Below, in pieces: positions 1-8,440 of a stretch of DNA of 64,000 nucleotides. Made by a program: the position numbers and the translations under genes. How positions within the stretch are numbered: the stretch's first letter is position 1; every line of letters begins with the position of its first letter. Under the pieces are notes generated by a model. It ran no database searches, had not been told where the DNA came from, and saw only the letters and a list, made by a program, of their open reading frames with translations. The stretch comes from Symbiodinium natans (taxonomy: Eukaryota > Sar > Dinophyceae > Suessiales > Symbiodiniaceae): positions 398,873-462,872 of the forward strand of contig CAJNDS010002222.1 of the NCBI GenBank assembly GCA_905221605.1, written 5' to 3'.

Positions 1-75
1 TTTAGGCACTGTTATTATTTCTTCTATCTTTTCTATCTCATCTATAACCTCCAAATAGTCATTATAACCTTTCAT
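1..75 (-). CDS. Start of an unidentified viral gene, cut by the window edge
   Basis: An ATG on the minus strand at 75-73 opens 25 codons with no stop up to the window edge. The visible peptide is acidic and charged (MKGYNDYLEV...) and rich in Glu and Ile, as in an alpha-helix. It is divergent from the packaging ATPase, and the 38 AT-rich bases between the two starts would hold both promoters. Too little is visible to name a function. Confidence 0.5.
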   Translation of the reverse strand, partial: MKGYNDYLEVIDEIEKIEEIITVPK

Positions 76-113
76 AGATTATTAATTATAAATTATTCTA
101 TGTATTAATAATA

Positions 114-907
114 ATGATTACACCGATAGTCAAACCCATTAACGTAAAAGAATATGACTTTAAACAGTCTAAATACGAAGTGGCACCGAGGTTGCCGTTC
201 TCACAAATAATAACTGGACCTTCTGGAAGTGGCAAAGGCATCTTATTACAATCTATGATATTAGACATTTACAGGGATGTGTTTGAAAGAATATATGTGT
301 GGTCTCCTTCAATTTCAGTTGATAGTAATTGGTTGCCAGTAAAACGATACATTCAAGATAATTTAAAGGTTGATTTAGAAAAGGAAAAGTGTTTATTTGA
401 TGAGTATATCCCCGAAGAATTAGAAGCGGTGATAAAAAGACAGCATAAAGTAATAGAGTATCAAAAGAAGAACGACCACAAAAAAAACTATTTTCAATAC
501 TTGTTATAGTGGACGACTTTGCTGATTCAAAAGCATTTTCAAGAAACTCGCCTTTATTAAATCAGTTGTATGTGCGCGGTCGTCATAACAGCATAAACAT
601 CATAACAAGCACACAAAAATTTAACGCCTTGTCACCAATCATTCGTGTCAATAGTCGTCAATTATTCTTTTTCAGGTTAAGAAACTACAAAGAGATAGAG
701 ACGATGGTTGAAGAGTTAAGCGCAGTCTTAATTAAAAAGTCAAGTGTAGCAGATGCTAAGAACCTCGCAGAAGCAAAGAAACTAATGTTAGAAGTGTATA
801 ACATAGCAACAGAAGAACCATATAGTTTTTTATTTATAAACCTAGTGAAACCTGATGTAAATGATATGTCTTATAAACGATTTGATGCTAAATTAGTGAT
901 TGATTAA
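114..907 (+). pseudogene. A32-like (FtsK/HerA) DNA-packaging ATPase, split by a -1 frameshift
   Basis: Two abutting reading frames together form one ATPase. The first (114-509) carries Walker A GPSGSGKG at residues 35-42, and the second (from about 488 to 907) carries the Walker B strand ending in VDDFAD. This is the layout of the ATPase that pumps genomes into double-jelly-roll capsids in polinton-like viruses, virophages and large DNA viruses. The second half also has a sensor-like ITSTQ and a basic region. The break falls in a run of eight A (480-487). Bases 482-488 read A AAA AAC in phase with the first frame, so ribosomes slipping -1 would enter the second frame directly. It is therefore either a decayed or mis-sequenced gene (one A missing) or a programmed frameshift. 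Family call sure, status unsure. Confidence 0.85.
480..488 (+). promoter_or_regulatory. Possible -1 ribosomal slippery site in the ATPase gene
   Basis: Eight A then C. The heptamer A AAA AAC occupies 482-488 with the phase needed for a simultaneous -1 slip from the upstream frame to the downstream frame. I could not identify a convincing pseudoknot downstream by eye, so a plain homopolymer indel explains it equally well. Confidence 0.35.
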
Positions 908-942
908 ATTAATACTTAAAGACAAAATACCTTTAAACGATA

Positions 943-1149
943 ATGTGTGACAACAGACTTTCAACAGGTGATAAATTACTTGCTTGTTTATTAGTTCCTT
1001 TTTATCCTATCATATTACCTTTTTGGATTCCATTTTCTTATTATGCTGATTATAGGGCAGAAAAAATTGCTGAACAACGAAGAAGAAATGATAATAGAAG
1101 TGGTTATGATGGTTTCCAAGAAAGCAACAATAACATTGAAATTAATTAA
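943..1149 (+). CDS. Small membrane protein, unknown
   Basis: A 68-residue protein with one strongly hydrophobic stretch (about residues 12-32, LLACLLVPFYPIILPFWIPF), then a basic, Asn-rich tail. It looks like a single-pass or hairpin membrane protein. It follows the ATPase by 35 bases on the same strand and ends at a hairpin shared with the convergent neighbour. Small membrane proteins of unknown role are usual in PLVs; I recognise no family. Confidence 0.6.
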   Translation: MCDNRLSTGDKLLACLLVPFYPIILPFWIPFSYYADYRAEKIAEQRRRNDNRSGYDGFQESNNNIEIN

Positions 1150-1177
1150 TATTATTATCAAAAAATAATAGTATTAA
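1147..1177. terminator. Hairpin between convergent gene ends
   Basis: An inverted repeat (about 13-bp arms, one mismatch, A-rich loop) sits between the stop codons of the + gene ending at 1149 and the - gene ending at 1174. It could serve as a bidirectional 3' end signal, as palindromes do in mimivirus-type transcription. Confidence 0.5.
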
Positions 1178-1383
1178 ATCAATGAATAGCTACACAAGTT
1201 TATAGCAGGTAGTTTATAATATATTTTGTCGCTCTTTGTTGCTTCTAATTTCTCAACTCTTTCGATAACATCTTTTAAAGTATTAAATAATAACATATCT
1301 GTTCTTGTTTTTTCGTTAATATCTAACTCTTTTATTTGTTGCATATTTTCAGTAGCACAGGATTTAGATGTTTTAGAGCCCAT
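1174..1383 (-). CDS. Small, probably N-myristoylated coiled-coil protein
   Basis: 69 residues starting MGSKTSKS, a good match to the N-myristoylation consensus (Gly2, Ser/Thr at 6, Lys nearby). The middle is a charged amphipathic helix (about residues 15-55) that could form a coiled coil. It would be anchored at a membrane by the lipid. It lies directly downstream of the fibre gene on the same strand, suggesting co-expression with virion genes. Family not recognised. Confidence 0.55.
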   Translation of the reverse strand: MGSKTSKSCATENMQQIKELDINEKTRTDMLLFNTLKDVIERVEKLEATKSDKIYYKLPAINLCSYSLI

Positions 1384-1401
1384 ATATTATTATCTTAGAT
1401 T

Positions 1402-3741
1402 TTAATCTTTACTTTTTGCTTTTGGTTTCGCCTTTGCTTTTGGCGAGGCTTCTCCTTTTAGTTTCTTTACTTCCTTCTTTAATTCTTCAACTTCTTTAAT
1501 CAAATGTTGTAATGCTCCGTGTGTGATTACTGCTGTTTTACAATAGTCAAGGCGTTTATGTCCCTTATTATCTGTTGTGATAATCCCCTCCCATTCTCGT
1601 GGTATTACCTGTTCAAAGTCTTGGGCAATATATCCAATATGATTAACTTTATTTTTCTCTTCGTTCAAATGTGTAAAATTAAACGTTTTAGGCTTTACAT
1701 ATTTAACTATTTCATAGCATTTTTTACTATCGATTTCTTTAATATTATCTTTTAATGTAAAATCGGACGAATAAGCAAAAGTCCCGTCAATATACACACC
1801 ACCTGCTGTAATTTCCAATACTTCATTCCCTGCTGTTGTGTCACCAAAATAAAAGAACATCTCACCTGCACTATCTGTATTACAAAACTGTATTTGTTCG
1901 TATGTTGCTATTATTGTTTCTTGTGTTATTTCTAAATTACTATTCATTTTAACTTTACCATCAGTTAATTGTATTTCCGGTGTGCTACTTTCTAATCCTA
2001 TTGTTAAGTTCATTTCTCCTAATGTATCACCGTTTCTGATATATAACTTATATTGAGTGTCTAATACTTCTTTTAATTCGCTACTATTTTGAAACATAAA
2101 ACGCCCCCAACTAACAACATCTGCCTCACCAACGATATTACCAATACTATTAAAAGTAAGATTATTAACGACTGCTCTGTTTAATGTAATTCCGTTAGTA
2201 TCATTTAATTGAAGTGCTATTGTTCCTGTTGTTGGGTCGGTTGTTCTATTTGATTGCAATGAAAAATTAATCTCTTCTGTTGATATTACATTCAATGAAT
2301 TATTAGCGTCTGCTCGTTGAAATACTCTTCCATTATTATTAACATAAATATCACCGTTAAATGTTGATGTGCTTTGAAACGATGCTGTGCTTCCAAAATT
2401 AGCATTGCCACCTCCTACATTTAGTTTATTTGCTCCTTGAATTGCTCCGATGCCTAAACTTAAACAATAAACACCATTGCCGTTAGCAGTATTCAATAAA
2501 AGTAATGAAGAACTATCGTTGCTTGTATTATAAGCATTAATACCGAACGAAATAAATTTCAAATACCCTTGTGCGCTTTTCACGCACATTACATTCGACG
2601 CATCTGTTGTATCTTTATAAAATGTAAGTCCTGAATTATTAGAAATATTATAATTTTCACCATAAAAATTTAAATCATTTGATAAGTCTAAATTACCATT
2701 CACATTTAAATTCTGTCTGATAATCGCACTATCTACAACATCTAATGTATATCCTCCTGTTAATGTATTTGACGCTGTATCAACTAATAATGAATGCGAT
2801 TTAACATATTGATTAGCATTAGCATTTAAATTCAAAATTCTACCTGTATCACCAACTGAATTATAACAATCAATACTATCATTATTAAAAGTCATATAAT
2901 TGTCGGTGTTTCTAACGGTAAATGATAAATTAGCATCTGCTGTGTTTTCTACAACTAACCCGCCCGTTGGTGTTTCTATTTTTCCTGACATTTTATAACC
3001 TGCGTTATTATTAGTTAAATCAAGTTGTTTAATAGCATTATCTGATGTATTATTACAAAATATTTTATCACCTTGTAAAGTTATATAACTCGTAGCATTC
3101 TTAAACTCTGCTAAAACTTTATCTCCTCCTCCTGTTTGATTACTGAATAATAAACCTTCTACTGGCGAAATATTAATAGTTGAGTTATTTAATGTTAATC
3201 CACTATGAATAACGGTAGGGGCGCTACAATCAATAATAGGATTGGCACTAAATCTATTTGTAAAATCACTAACCGGAACTCTTAAAGCAAGTAAATTATC
3301 CACTTCCGTTGTTGTATAGGTGTCGCCTCCTCCTGCTCCTGCTATTAATCCATCTACCTCGGTTTTATTATAATAATTTGTCCCTAATTGTGTATTAGTC
3401 TGAAAATTAGTTGATAAATTAGTGTCTATTTGTGTTTGTGTATAATAATTGGTAAATGTAGCATCTATTTGCGTTTTGTTGTAAAAGTTTGTTGATAAAT
3501 CAGTGTTTGTTTGGTAATCGGTATTTAATAGATGTGTTAAAGAACTAATATTCTGGAAGTTTTGAAGTTGTTTGCTGTTCAGAACTGCTATGTCTGCTGT
3601 GTTTGTTGCTATGTCCGTTGTGTTTGCCGTGTTGATGTCTCCTAATTCTGTTTTTGTTGCATATAAGTCGCTTAAATCTGTTCCACTTACAACAATATTA
3701 TCTGCTGTTAATGTGTTTGTATTATTCAACGTCAAAGGCAT
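1402..3741 (-). CDS. Fibre/spike protein with C-terminal S74 intramolecular chaperone
   Basis: 779 residues. The N-terminal ~130 residues are Asn/Thr-rich with repeated TNT/YYNKT motifs, typical of a trimeric fibre shaft. The middle is a long beta-rich, Asn-rich region. From about residue 656 the sequence reads SSDFTLKDNI...KTFNF...HIGYIAQDFEQVIP, the signature of the peptidase S74 chaperone that trimerises phage and virus fibres and then cuts itself off at a Ser with help from a Lys/Asp pair. A coiled coil and a Lys/Ala/Pro tail end the protein. It likely forms host-attachment spikes. It follows the capsid gene on the same strand. Confidence 0.85.
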   Translation of the reverse strand: MPLTLNNTNTLTADNIVVSGTDLSDLYATKTELGDINTANTTDIATNTADIAVLNSKQLQNFQNISSLTHLLNTDYQTNTDLSTNFYNKTQIDATFTNYYTQTQIDTNLSTNFQTNTQLGTNYYNKTEVDGLIAGAGGGDTYTTTEVDNLLALRVPVSDFTNRFSANPIIDCSAPTVIHSGLTLNNSTINISPVEGLLFSNQTGGGDKVLAEFKNATSYITLQGDKIFCNNTSDNAIKQLDLTNNNAGYKMSGKIETPTGGLVVENTADANLSFTVRNTDNYMTFNNDSIDCYNSVGDTGRILNLNANANQYVKSHSLLVDTASNTLTGGYTLDVVDSAIIRQNLNVNGNLDLSNDLNFYGENYNISNNSGLTFYKDTTDASNVMCVKSAQGYLKFISFGINAYNTSNDSSSLLLLNTANGNGVYCLSLGIGAIQGANKLNVGGGNANFGSTASFQSTSTFNGDIYVNNNGRVFQRADANNSLNVISTEEINFSLQSNRTTDPTTGTIALQLNDTNGITLNRAVVNNLTFNSIGNIVGEADVVSWGRFMFQNSSELKEVLDTQYKLYIRNGDTLGEMNLTIGLESSTPEIQLTDGKVKMNSNLEITQETIIATYEQIQFCNTDSAGEMFFYFGDTTAGNEVLEITAGGVYIDGTFAYSSDFTLKDNIKEIDSKKCYEIVKYVKPKTFNFTHLNEEKNKVNHIGYIAQDFEQVIPREWEGIITTDNKGHKRLDYCKTAVITHGALQHLIKEVEELKKEVKKLKGEASPKAKAKPKAKSKD

Positions 3742-3746
3742 TAGTT

Positions 3747-3782
3747 AATATTAATAAAATAGATAATAATTTTATTAATATT
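3747..3782. terminator. Perfect 14-bp-arm hairpin after the capsid gene
   Basis: AATATTAATAAAAT (3747-3760) is repeated inverted at 3769-3782 with an 8-base loop. It lies 11 bases past the capsid stop codon and just upstream of the fibre start. It is a good candidate for the capsid mRNA 3' end. Confidence 0.55.
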
Positions 3783-3793
3783 ATTTCATTTTT

Positions 3794-5227
3794 TTAATCG
3801 AATACTTTCAGACCCAAATCCTTAATTTCAAGCACCTGCTCCGATAAGAGAGTAATATAAATATTGTCAGGCATAGCAGTAGTTGTTATTGAAGCATTTG
3901 CAGGTTTAACTTTCACTAACATCTGCTGTCCGGCGCGTGTATTAATTCCTGTATATGAACTGTCTGGCACTTTTTCAAAAGAAAAGGCAAATACAAATTG
4001 TCGGTCACGATATTGTCTGAAATCAATTGACAATGAATGCTGATGAAACATTGGAAGATTTAATGCCTTTCTTAGGTGATAATAGCACTCTTGAAGTGAT
4101 GTAATCGGATACTCTGCATATAGTTTAGAACCCAGCTGTATTTGCATTTGTAAGTCAAAATTATTGTCATAAATTCCTTCGGTTTGTTCGTCCGATTGTT
4201 GTTGTGGATGATAGAAACAACAAAATTCCTTGTCACAGTATTCGTAACCGGTGCTTGGGTCTCCTTCTTTGTAAAATGTAATGAATGATGCAACTAATTT
4301 TGACACTGAACGGATGACTTGGACGTTAATATCAGTTGTGCCTTTTACTGATTGAGATTGGGTAATATAAGTTGTATAAGTAATGGGTAGGCCTTTTCCT
4401 TCTAAAAGATGTTTGACATATTCATTATTTAAATTATTATCAAGGGTGCAGACATCACAAACAACACGAGCATTATTAATTTCCCAATCAACGCTTGTAT
4501 TTCTAAATTCAGCGTCCGCTTCTGTGGCAGGATTAACATCAGTTACAAACCTATTCCCAACAGCATCTGCCGTTGTAACATCTTCGGGGTCAATTACACA
4601 ATCGGTAGCATTAGTAACCAGTTCTAATTCAATTGTTAAATTTCCCATATACTTCAACGGTAAATACTTAAATTGACTGAATAAACCACACAGAGGCTTG
4701 AATCCAACAATCATTTTATCCTTAAAGCCTTGACAAGTTAAACCATTCACTTCATATTTTAGTCTCGTATCATTGTCATGAACGAGAGTCTTAATTTCAT
4801 CATCATATCTATATCCGAAACCTTCATTTGCTTCGTCTTTTCGTGCCCCTTGCGACATCATCTTAGAAAACATATGATGAACACGGTTATAATTATCAAA
4901 ATCTTCTACAACTTGATTACCAGCAATAATTCGCATTCTTCGGAAAAAACAATAAGGAGGGGATAATGGACGGAGTTTATTATTAAATGAACCAGGGTCA
5001 AGGTTTTGTAATGTAAAAAATATTCTTACACTTTGGGGGTCTAACCAAGCATTATCTTCTGCGTTTAATGAAAATTTCAATACACGGTTGCCACTGGTAG
5101 GTTTATAGATATTTGAACCAGACGGCCAAAATGTAACGCTTCTTCGGTCGGTAATATAACTTGAACCTTTGTTTAATTTAAATGAGAGGTTGTCAATGAG
5201 AATATCTTCCGGGCTGAACGATTCCAT
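3794..5227 (-). CDS. MCP: Major capsid protein (double jelly-roll type, PLV-like)
   Basis: 477 residues. The opening (SSYITDRRSVTFWPSGSNIYKPTSGNRVLKFSL) and beta-strand-rich pattern with PPYCFFRRMRIIAGNQVVED resemble PLV capsid proteins, which build pseudo-hexagonal trimers of the icosahedral shell. Length fits a compact double jelly-roll. There is no transmembrane segment or signal peptide. Position beside fibre, ATPase and penton candidate supports the call. The ATG at 5227 follows an AT-rich promoter-like stretch. The alternative, a single jelly-roll protein, is less likely at this length. Confidence 0.75.
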   Translation of the reverse strand: MESFSPEDILIDNLSFKLNKGSSYITDRRSVTFWPSGSNIYKPTSGNRVLKFSLNAEDNAWLDPQSVRIFFTLQNLDPGSFNNKLRPLSPPYCFFRRMRIIAGNQVVEDFDNYNRVHHMFSKMMSQGARKDEANEGFGYRYDDEIKTLVHDNDTRLKYEVNGLTCQGFKDKMIVGFKPLCGLFSQFKYLPLKYMGNLTIELELVTNATDCVIDPEDVTTADAVGNRFVTDVNPATEADAEFRNTSVDWEINNARVVCDVCTLDNNLNNEYVKHLLEGKGLPITYTTYITQSQSVKGTTDINVQVIRSVSKLVASFITFYKEGDPSTGYEYCDKEFCCFYHPQQQSDEQTEGIYDNNFDLQMQIQLGSKLYAEYPITSLQECYYHLRKALNLPMFHQHSLSIDFRQYRDRQFVFAFSFEKVPDSSYTGINTRAGQQMLVKVKPANASITTTAMPDNIYITLLSEQVLEIKDLGLKVFD

Positions 5228-5256
5228 GATTATATATAACTAACATAGATAATTTA

Positions 5257-5286
5257 ATTAAATATAATTATTAAATTATATTTAAT
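5257..5286. terminator. Perfect 13-bp-arm hairpin at a gene end
   Basis: Arms 5257-5269 and 5274-5286 match without error around a 4-base loop. The right arm covers the stop codon of the small Lys-rich gene, which reads leftward into this hairpin. The capsid start lies 30 bases further on. Confidence 0.55.
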
Positions 5287-5476
5287 CAAATAGTTTAAAA
5301 TTATATGAATTTTCTTTATTAATATTTTTCTTCTTGCCTTTCGCCTCTACAACTGCCTCATCTACTTCATTATTATCTACTAACTTCCGTATCTCTTCAT
5401 AGGCATTCTGTTTAAATTTCTTCTCCTTCTTCGGTTTCTCCATCTGTTCATATGTCGTTGCTTTCTTATTAAACAT
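5282..5476 (-). CDS. Small lysine-rich protein, unknown
   Basis: 64 residues, rich in Lys and Glu (KPKKEKKFKQN; KGKKKNINKEN), no hydrophobic segment. Basic proteins of this size in DNA viruses often bind nucleic acid, but nothing specific is visible. It lies between the capsid gene and two zinc-finger/nuclease genes on the same strand. The ATG at 5476 is preceded by the TAATATTAATA-type AT motif seen at other starts here. Confidence 0.5.
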   Translation of the reverse strand: MFNKKATTYEQMEKPKKEKKFKQNAYEEIRKLVDNNEVDEAVVEAKGKKKNINKENSYNFKLFD

Positions 5477-5493
5477 TATTAATATTATTTAGA

Positions 5494-5718
5494 TTATTTA
5501 TTCATCTCGTTTATCTTTTTTATGTTCTCTCTATACACCTTATCCCAAAATGTAGGATTAGCATTATACCTTTCTTCTACGTATCTTTGATGTCGTTTTG
5601 TGTTTATGTGTTTCATTCGCGCTTTGTCATAATTTCCACCATCATTGTATTCAATATTGCCCAGGATGTTATATTCACCACCGCATTGATTACACTTAAT
5701 CTTAGTAATTTTTGTCAT
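5494..5718 (-). CDS. Small C2H2-like zinc-finger protein
   Basis: 74 residues with C-x2-C near the N terminus (KCNQCGGEY) and a later H-x5-H (KHINTKRHQRY), the same zinc-binding module that ends the GIY-YIG proteins in this virus. Its start overlaps the upstream nuclease stop by four bases (ATGA), implying coupled translation. It could be a detached nuclease targeting domain. Function not known. Confidence 0.6.
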   Translation of the reverse strand: MTKITKIKCNQCGGEYNILGNIEYNDGGNYDKARMKHINTKRHQRYVEERYNANPTFWDKVYRENIKKINEMNK

Positions 5719-6257
5719 ATATTAATATTTAGATTATTTAATGCTTCTTGATGTTTTTTAGTTCGTTCGTGTCGTCGTATGTCTTCTTTTCTGATTTGAC
5801 AACCACAACTACACACAATTTTCAGTTTTCGTTTTTCAATTACATCGTCTCTTTGTCTATACTCTACCTTTTGCTGTTTAAGATTGTCCTTGTTCTCAAC
5901 ACGATATACCTTTTGGTATTCTGACATCTTTTCCTTATGTTCTTCTCTGTAATGTTTTGTTGTTCTTCCCGCTATTAACATATTTAACGTTCCCACTTCT
6001 CTAATATATTCTCCTTCCTTTGCTCTTAACTGGTCTTTATTTTCACAAGGATACTCAATGACAAGTTCAATATAAAACTTATCAATACCTAATTCATTCA
6101 TTTTCTGATAAAGTCTATAATTACTACACACCTCTTGTTTCGCATTAAAACGATGCTTTACCATTCTTTGCGACAGTCTTTGACAAGTAGAACCAATATA
6201 AATATCATCATCAACAGTATTTCTAATGGAGTATATTTTGCCGTTATTATAATTCAT
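5715..6257 (-). CDS. GIY-YIG endonuclease with C-terminal zinc finger
   Basis: 180 residues. KIY (7-9) and YIGST (20-24) form the GIY-YIG core, followed by the helix Arg (SQRMVKHR) and a Glu (KEGEYIRE) as expected for a one-metal DNA nicking/cutting site. A charged linker leads to CSCGC...RRHERTKKHQ, a C2H2-like finger likely used for DNA binding. It is a clear paralogue of the nuclease at 15,659. Such genes are mobile in algal viruses. It may act in recombination, or as a selfish homing nuclease. Confidence 0.85.
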   Translation of the reverse strand: MNYNNGKIYSIRNTVDDDIYIGSTCQRLSQRMVKHRFNAKQEVCSNYRLYQKMNELGIDKFYIELVIEYPCENKDQLRAKEGEYIREVGTLNMLIAGRTTKHYREEHKEKMSEYQKVYRVENKDNLKQQKVEYRQRDDVIEKRKLKIVCSCGCQIRKEDIRRHERTKKHQEALNNLNINI

Positions 6258-6290
6258 TTATACTATTTTCTATTCTTTTTTAACCTTTAA

Positions 6291-6935
6291 CTATGTTTCA
6301 AATTGTTCCATAAATTCTTCTCGTGTTAAGGGTAAATTGCCTGCCTTGTTATGAACATTAGCAATATCAGCATAACTATGATTATCAAGCGGGTTTAAAG
6401 AACTTCTGTTTAAGTTAATTGTGGCATTATCAAACATACTAACAACGTCTCCGGCTTTTCTTATTCTCAAATTTGTCCCTGTCTCTTCTGGGCGCTGATT
6501 TGAAACAAAAGGCGAACCATAAGACCTTGAACGAAAGATATTACCATAATCATTATTTATTTGTTGTCCCACTGCCGACCCCAGACTGTGTGAAATAACG
6601 TCCGAAATACCGTAATGCTTCTTACCGTCTATTTCAATAGAGCCGTCTTTAATGAACTCATTTACATCTTTATATCTTTTTGTGTTTCGTGTCTGATACA
6701 ACGGTAATTTTACATCGTCCCAAAAATCGATGGGGTCTTTTGGTCCTGCAATGTATAATATAGAACCATTTTGATATATCCCGTCAGGATTTTCATATGC
6801 TAATTTAAGTCCTTGCGTGTCTGTTAAAAACGTTTCATTATTATTTAATTCATCTCTAACTTCATTATGTATTTTATTTCTTGTAATCGGTGGTTCATAT
6901 AGTATTCCCTCATTTCTTCTTTTATGTTTATGCAT
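6291..6935 (-). CDS. Lipase-like alpha/beta hydrolase
   Basis: 214 residues. SHSLGSA (Ser117) resembles the nucleophile elbow GxSxG of class-3 lipases with the first Gly replaced by Ser. Asp163 (RKAGDVVSM) and His186 (DNHSYADI) complete a plausible triad in the right order, and SYGSPF matches the usual strand after the elbow. Lipases of this kind occur in some PLVs and virophages and may help breach membranes. No signal peptide is seen. It faces the penton candidate divergently, with about 42 bases between the starts. Confidence 0.65.
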   Translation of the reverse strand: MHKHKRRNEGILYEPPITRNKIHNEVRDELNNNETFLTDTQGLKLAYENPDGIYQNGSILYIAGPKDPIDFWDDVKLPLYQTRNTKRYKDVNEFIKDGSIEIDGKKHYGISDVISHSLGSAVGQQINNDYGNIFRSRSYGSPFVSNQRPEETGTNLRIRKAGDVVSMFDNATINLNRSSLNPLDNHSYADIANVHNKAGNLPLTREEFMEQFET

Positions 6936-6977
6936 TATAAATTACATTATACATTAATTTATCTAATTAATATTATA

Positions 6978-7814
6978 ATGCTCAAATTTAAGAAGGTATA
7001 TATTGATAGTTATTATAAAGTAAGTGGCACTCCATCCAATTTTACAATTGATTTGCCTGAAACTGTTCAGTTAGATGATAATATGCTATGTCAAATTCAC
7101 GAGGTCAGCATTCCTCATTCGTGGTATTCAATAAACAGCACAAATAATAATTTATACTTTATGCATCAGGTTATACCGCCAGGTGTCATAGCAGGTATAA
7201 CTTATCGTAAAATAACTATTCCAGAAGGCAACTATACGGCAGTTGATTTAGCGCAAACGATAGAGATTGCTTTGAATTTGTTAGTTGATACAGGCGACCG
7301 TCCCAACACATATTCAATACATTATAATACATCAACCAACAAATATACATTTAGTTCAAACTATGGCACTGTTATTTTTGTTGTCCTAACTGATGGAGAA
7401 ATAGCACCATTAGCAGGTTCATTTTCAGACCCTGTTGATGTTAATAATTTATATTCAATAAACCAAGTATTAGGGAATACAACACCTGCCACAGATGCTT
7501 ATACAAATGTGGCACCTTACACAACAAATTTCATTGACCTTACACCTGTAAAAAACATATACATACACTGCAATGAAATTAGCAACTACAACCAATTGAC
7601 AGTGGCGGGTAATTCAAGCATAGTTAAAAAAGTCCCCGTTAATGTTCCCTATTTAGGCATCATTAACGATAGTGAATTAAGCGCAGAAGACTATATTGAT
7701 GTAAGCGGTAAAATGCTTCGCAGGTTAAATATTCGTCTTAGCGACCATCGGAACAACACTATCAATTTGAACGAGGTGAATATATCCTTTACTCTTACAT
7801 TTTTTAGAGGTTAA
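6978..7814 (+). CDS. Minor capsid / penton protein candidate
   Basis: The ATG at 6978 (after an AATATTATA motif) gives 278 residues; a longer frame from 6924 exists, but its leader looks like promoter translation. The start MLKFKKVYIDSYYKV...FTIDLPETVQLDDNMLCQIHEVSIPHSWYSI is the pattern of a beta-sandwich virion protein that recurs beside the capsid gene in PLV-like genomes. The rest is beta-rich with few charges. I infer a single jelly-roll penton; this rests on context and general pattern only. Confidence 0.55.
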   Translation: MLKFKKVYIDSYYKVSGTPSNFTIDLPETVQLDDNMLCQIHEVSIPHSWYSINSTNNNLYFMHQVIPPGVIAGITYRKITIPEGNYTAVDLAQTIEIALNLLVDTGDRPNTYSIHYNTSTNKYTFSSNYGTVIFVVLTDGEIAPLAGSFSDPVDVNNLYSINQVLGNTTPATDAYTNVAPYTTNFIDLTPVKNIYIHCNEISNYNQLTVAGNSSIVKKVPVNVPYLGIINDSELSAEDYIDVSGKMLRRLNIRLSDHRNNTINLNEVNISFTLTFFRG

Positions 7815-7826
7815 ATATATAAATAA

Positions 7827-7840
7827 ATTTCTATATAGAA
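7827..7840. terminator. Perfect 14-bp palindrome after the penton candidate
   Basis: TTTCTATATAGAAA lies 13 bases past the stop and just before the next start. It is short, and may be a weak 3' end hairpin or part of a promoter. Confidence 0.3.
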
Positions 7841-7843
7841 AAT

Positions 7844-8440
7844 ATGGAAACGACTAACGAGGAGGTTGAAGAGGTTAAGAATGAAGAAGCACCCGAAGTC
7901 GTCAGTAATGAAATTATTGAAGAAGGGACTAAAAACGAAGATAAAGAAGTAGAAGCACCTAAAATTGAAGAAGCAACAGCACAACCTAAACCAAAGGCAC
8001 AACCGAAGAAGCAACCAAGAAGCGTTAAAGTTGTTGAGTTGGTTGCCTGTCCTGATTGTGATAAAAAGATGCTACCAAAATCGTTAAGGCACTCGCATCC
8101 GAGAAACTGTAAGGGGCAACCTACTGAAACAAGACCAGTAAATAAACAACAGAACTCATACGGAAGTAAAGTTAAGGAGCAGTTAAGAAAAGAAATTGAA
8201 GAAGAAATGAAAGCAACATTTAAACCAAAAGAAGAAGCAAGTGTGCCAAGTGTGCCAAGTGTGCCAAGTGTGCCAAGTGTGCCAGTTAATATGAAAACAG
8301 TTGAAACACCACCAAAGCAACTAACAGCAAGAGAACTATTAGAAGCATCATATAATGAAATAAGAAAAGCAAAGAGAGAAGCACACATAGAAAAAATAAA
8401 CAGTTTTAAAACAAAAATGTTTGAAAATAAATATATATGA
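7844..8440 (+). CDS. Acidic/basic zinc-finger protein with SVP repeats
   Basis: 198 residues. Residues 1-45 are very acidic, 46-62 Pro/Lys/Gln-rich, then CPDCDKKMLPKSLRHSHPRNC (Cys69, Cys72, His83/85, Cys89) makes a zinc-finger-like knot. Residues ~133-147 are five Ser-Val-Pro repeats, followed by a helical basic tail. It could be a virion core or DNA-binding scaffold protein. It is translationally coupled to the next gene (ATGA overlap at 8437-8440). Family not recognised. Confidence 0.6.
   Translation: METTNEEVEEVKNEEAPEVVSNEIIEEGTKNEDKEVEAPKIEEATAQPKPKAQPKKQPRSVKVVELVACPDCDKKMLPKSLRHSHPRNCKGQPTETRPVNKQQNSYGSKVKEQLRKEIEEEMKATFKPKEEASVPSVPSVPSVPSVPVNMKTVETPPKQLTARELLEASYNEIRKAKREAHIEKINSFKTKMFENKYI
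8240..8284 (+). repeat. Five exact 9-bp repeats in a coding region
   Basis: AGTGTGCCA is repeated five times, in frame, coding Ser-Val-Pro each time. Identical codons in every copy point to recent slippage. Confidence 0.9.

Noticed and set aside
1519-1755. Plus-strand frame inside the fibre gene
   Set aside because: Antisense of the S74 chaperone region, which is clearly coding on the minus strand.
7831-8388. Long minus-strand frame opposite the SVP-repeat zinc-finger gene, rich in Ser and Leu
   Set aside because: It is the antisense shadow of the + gene (Thr/Leu/Gly repeats mirror the SVP repeats), with no motif of its own.
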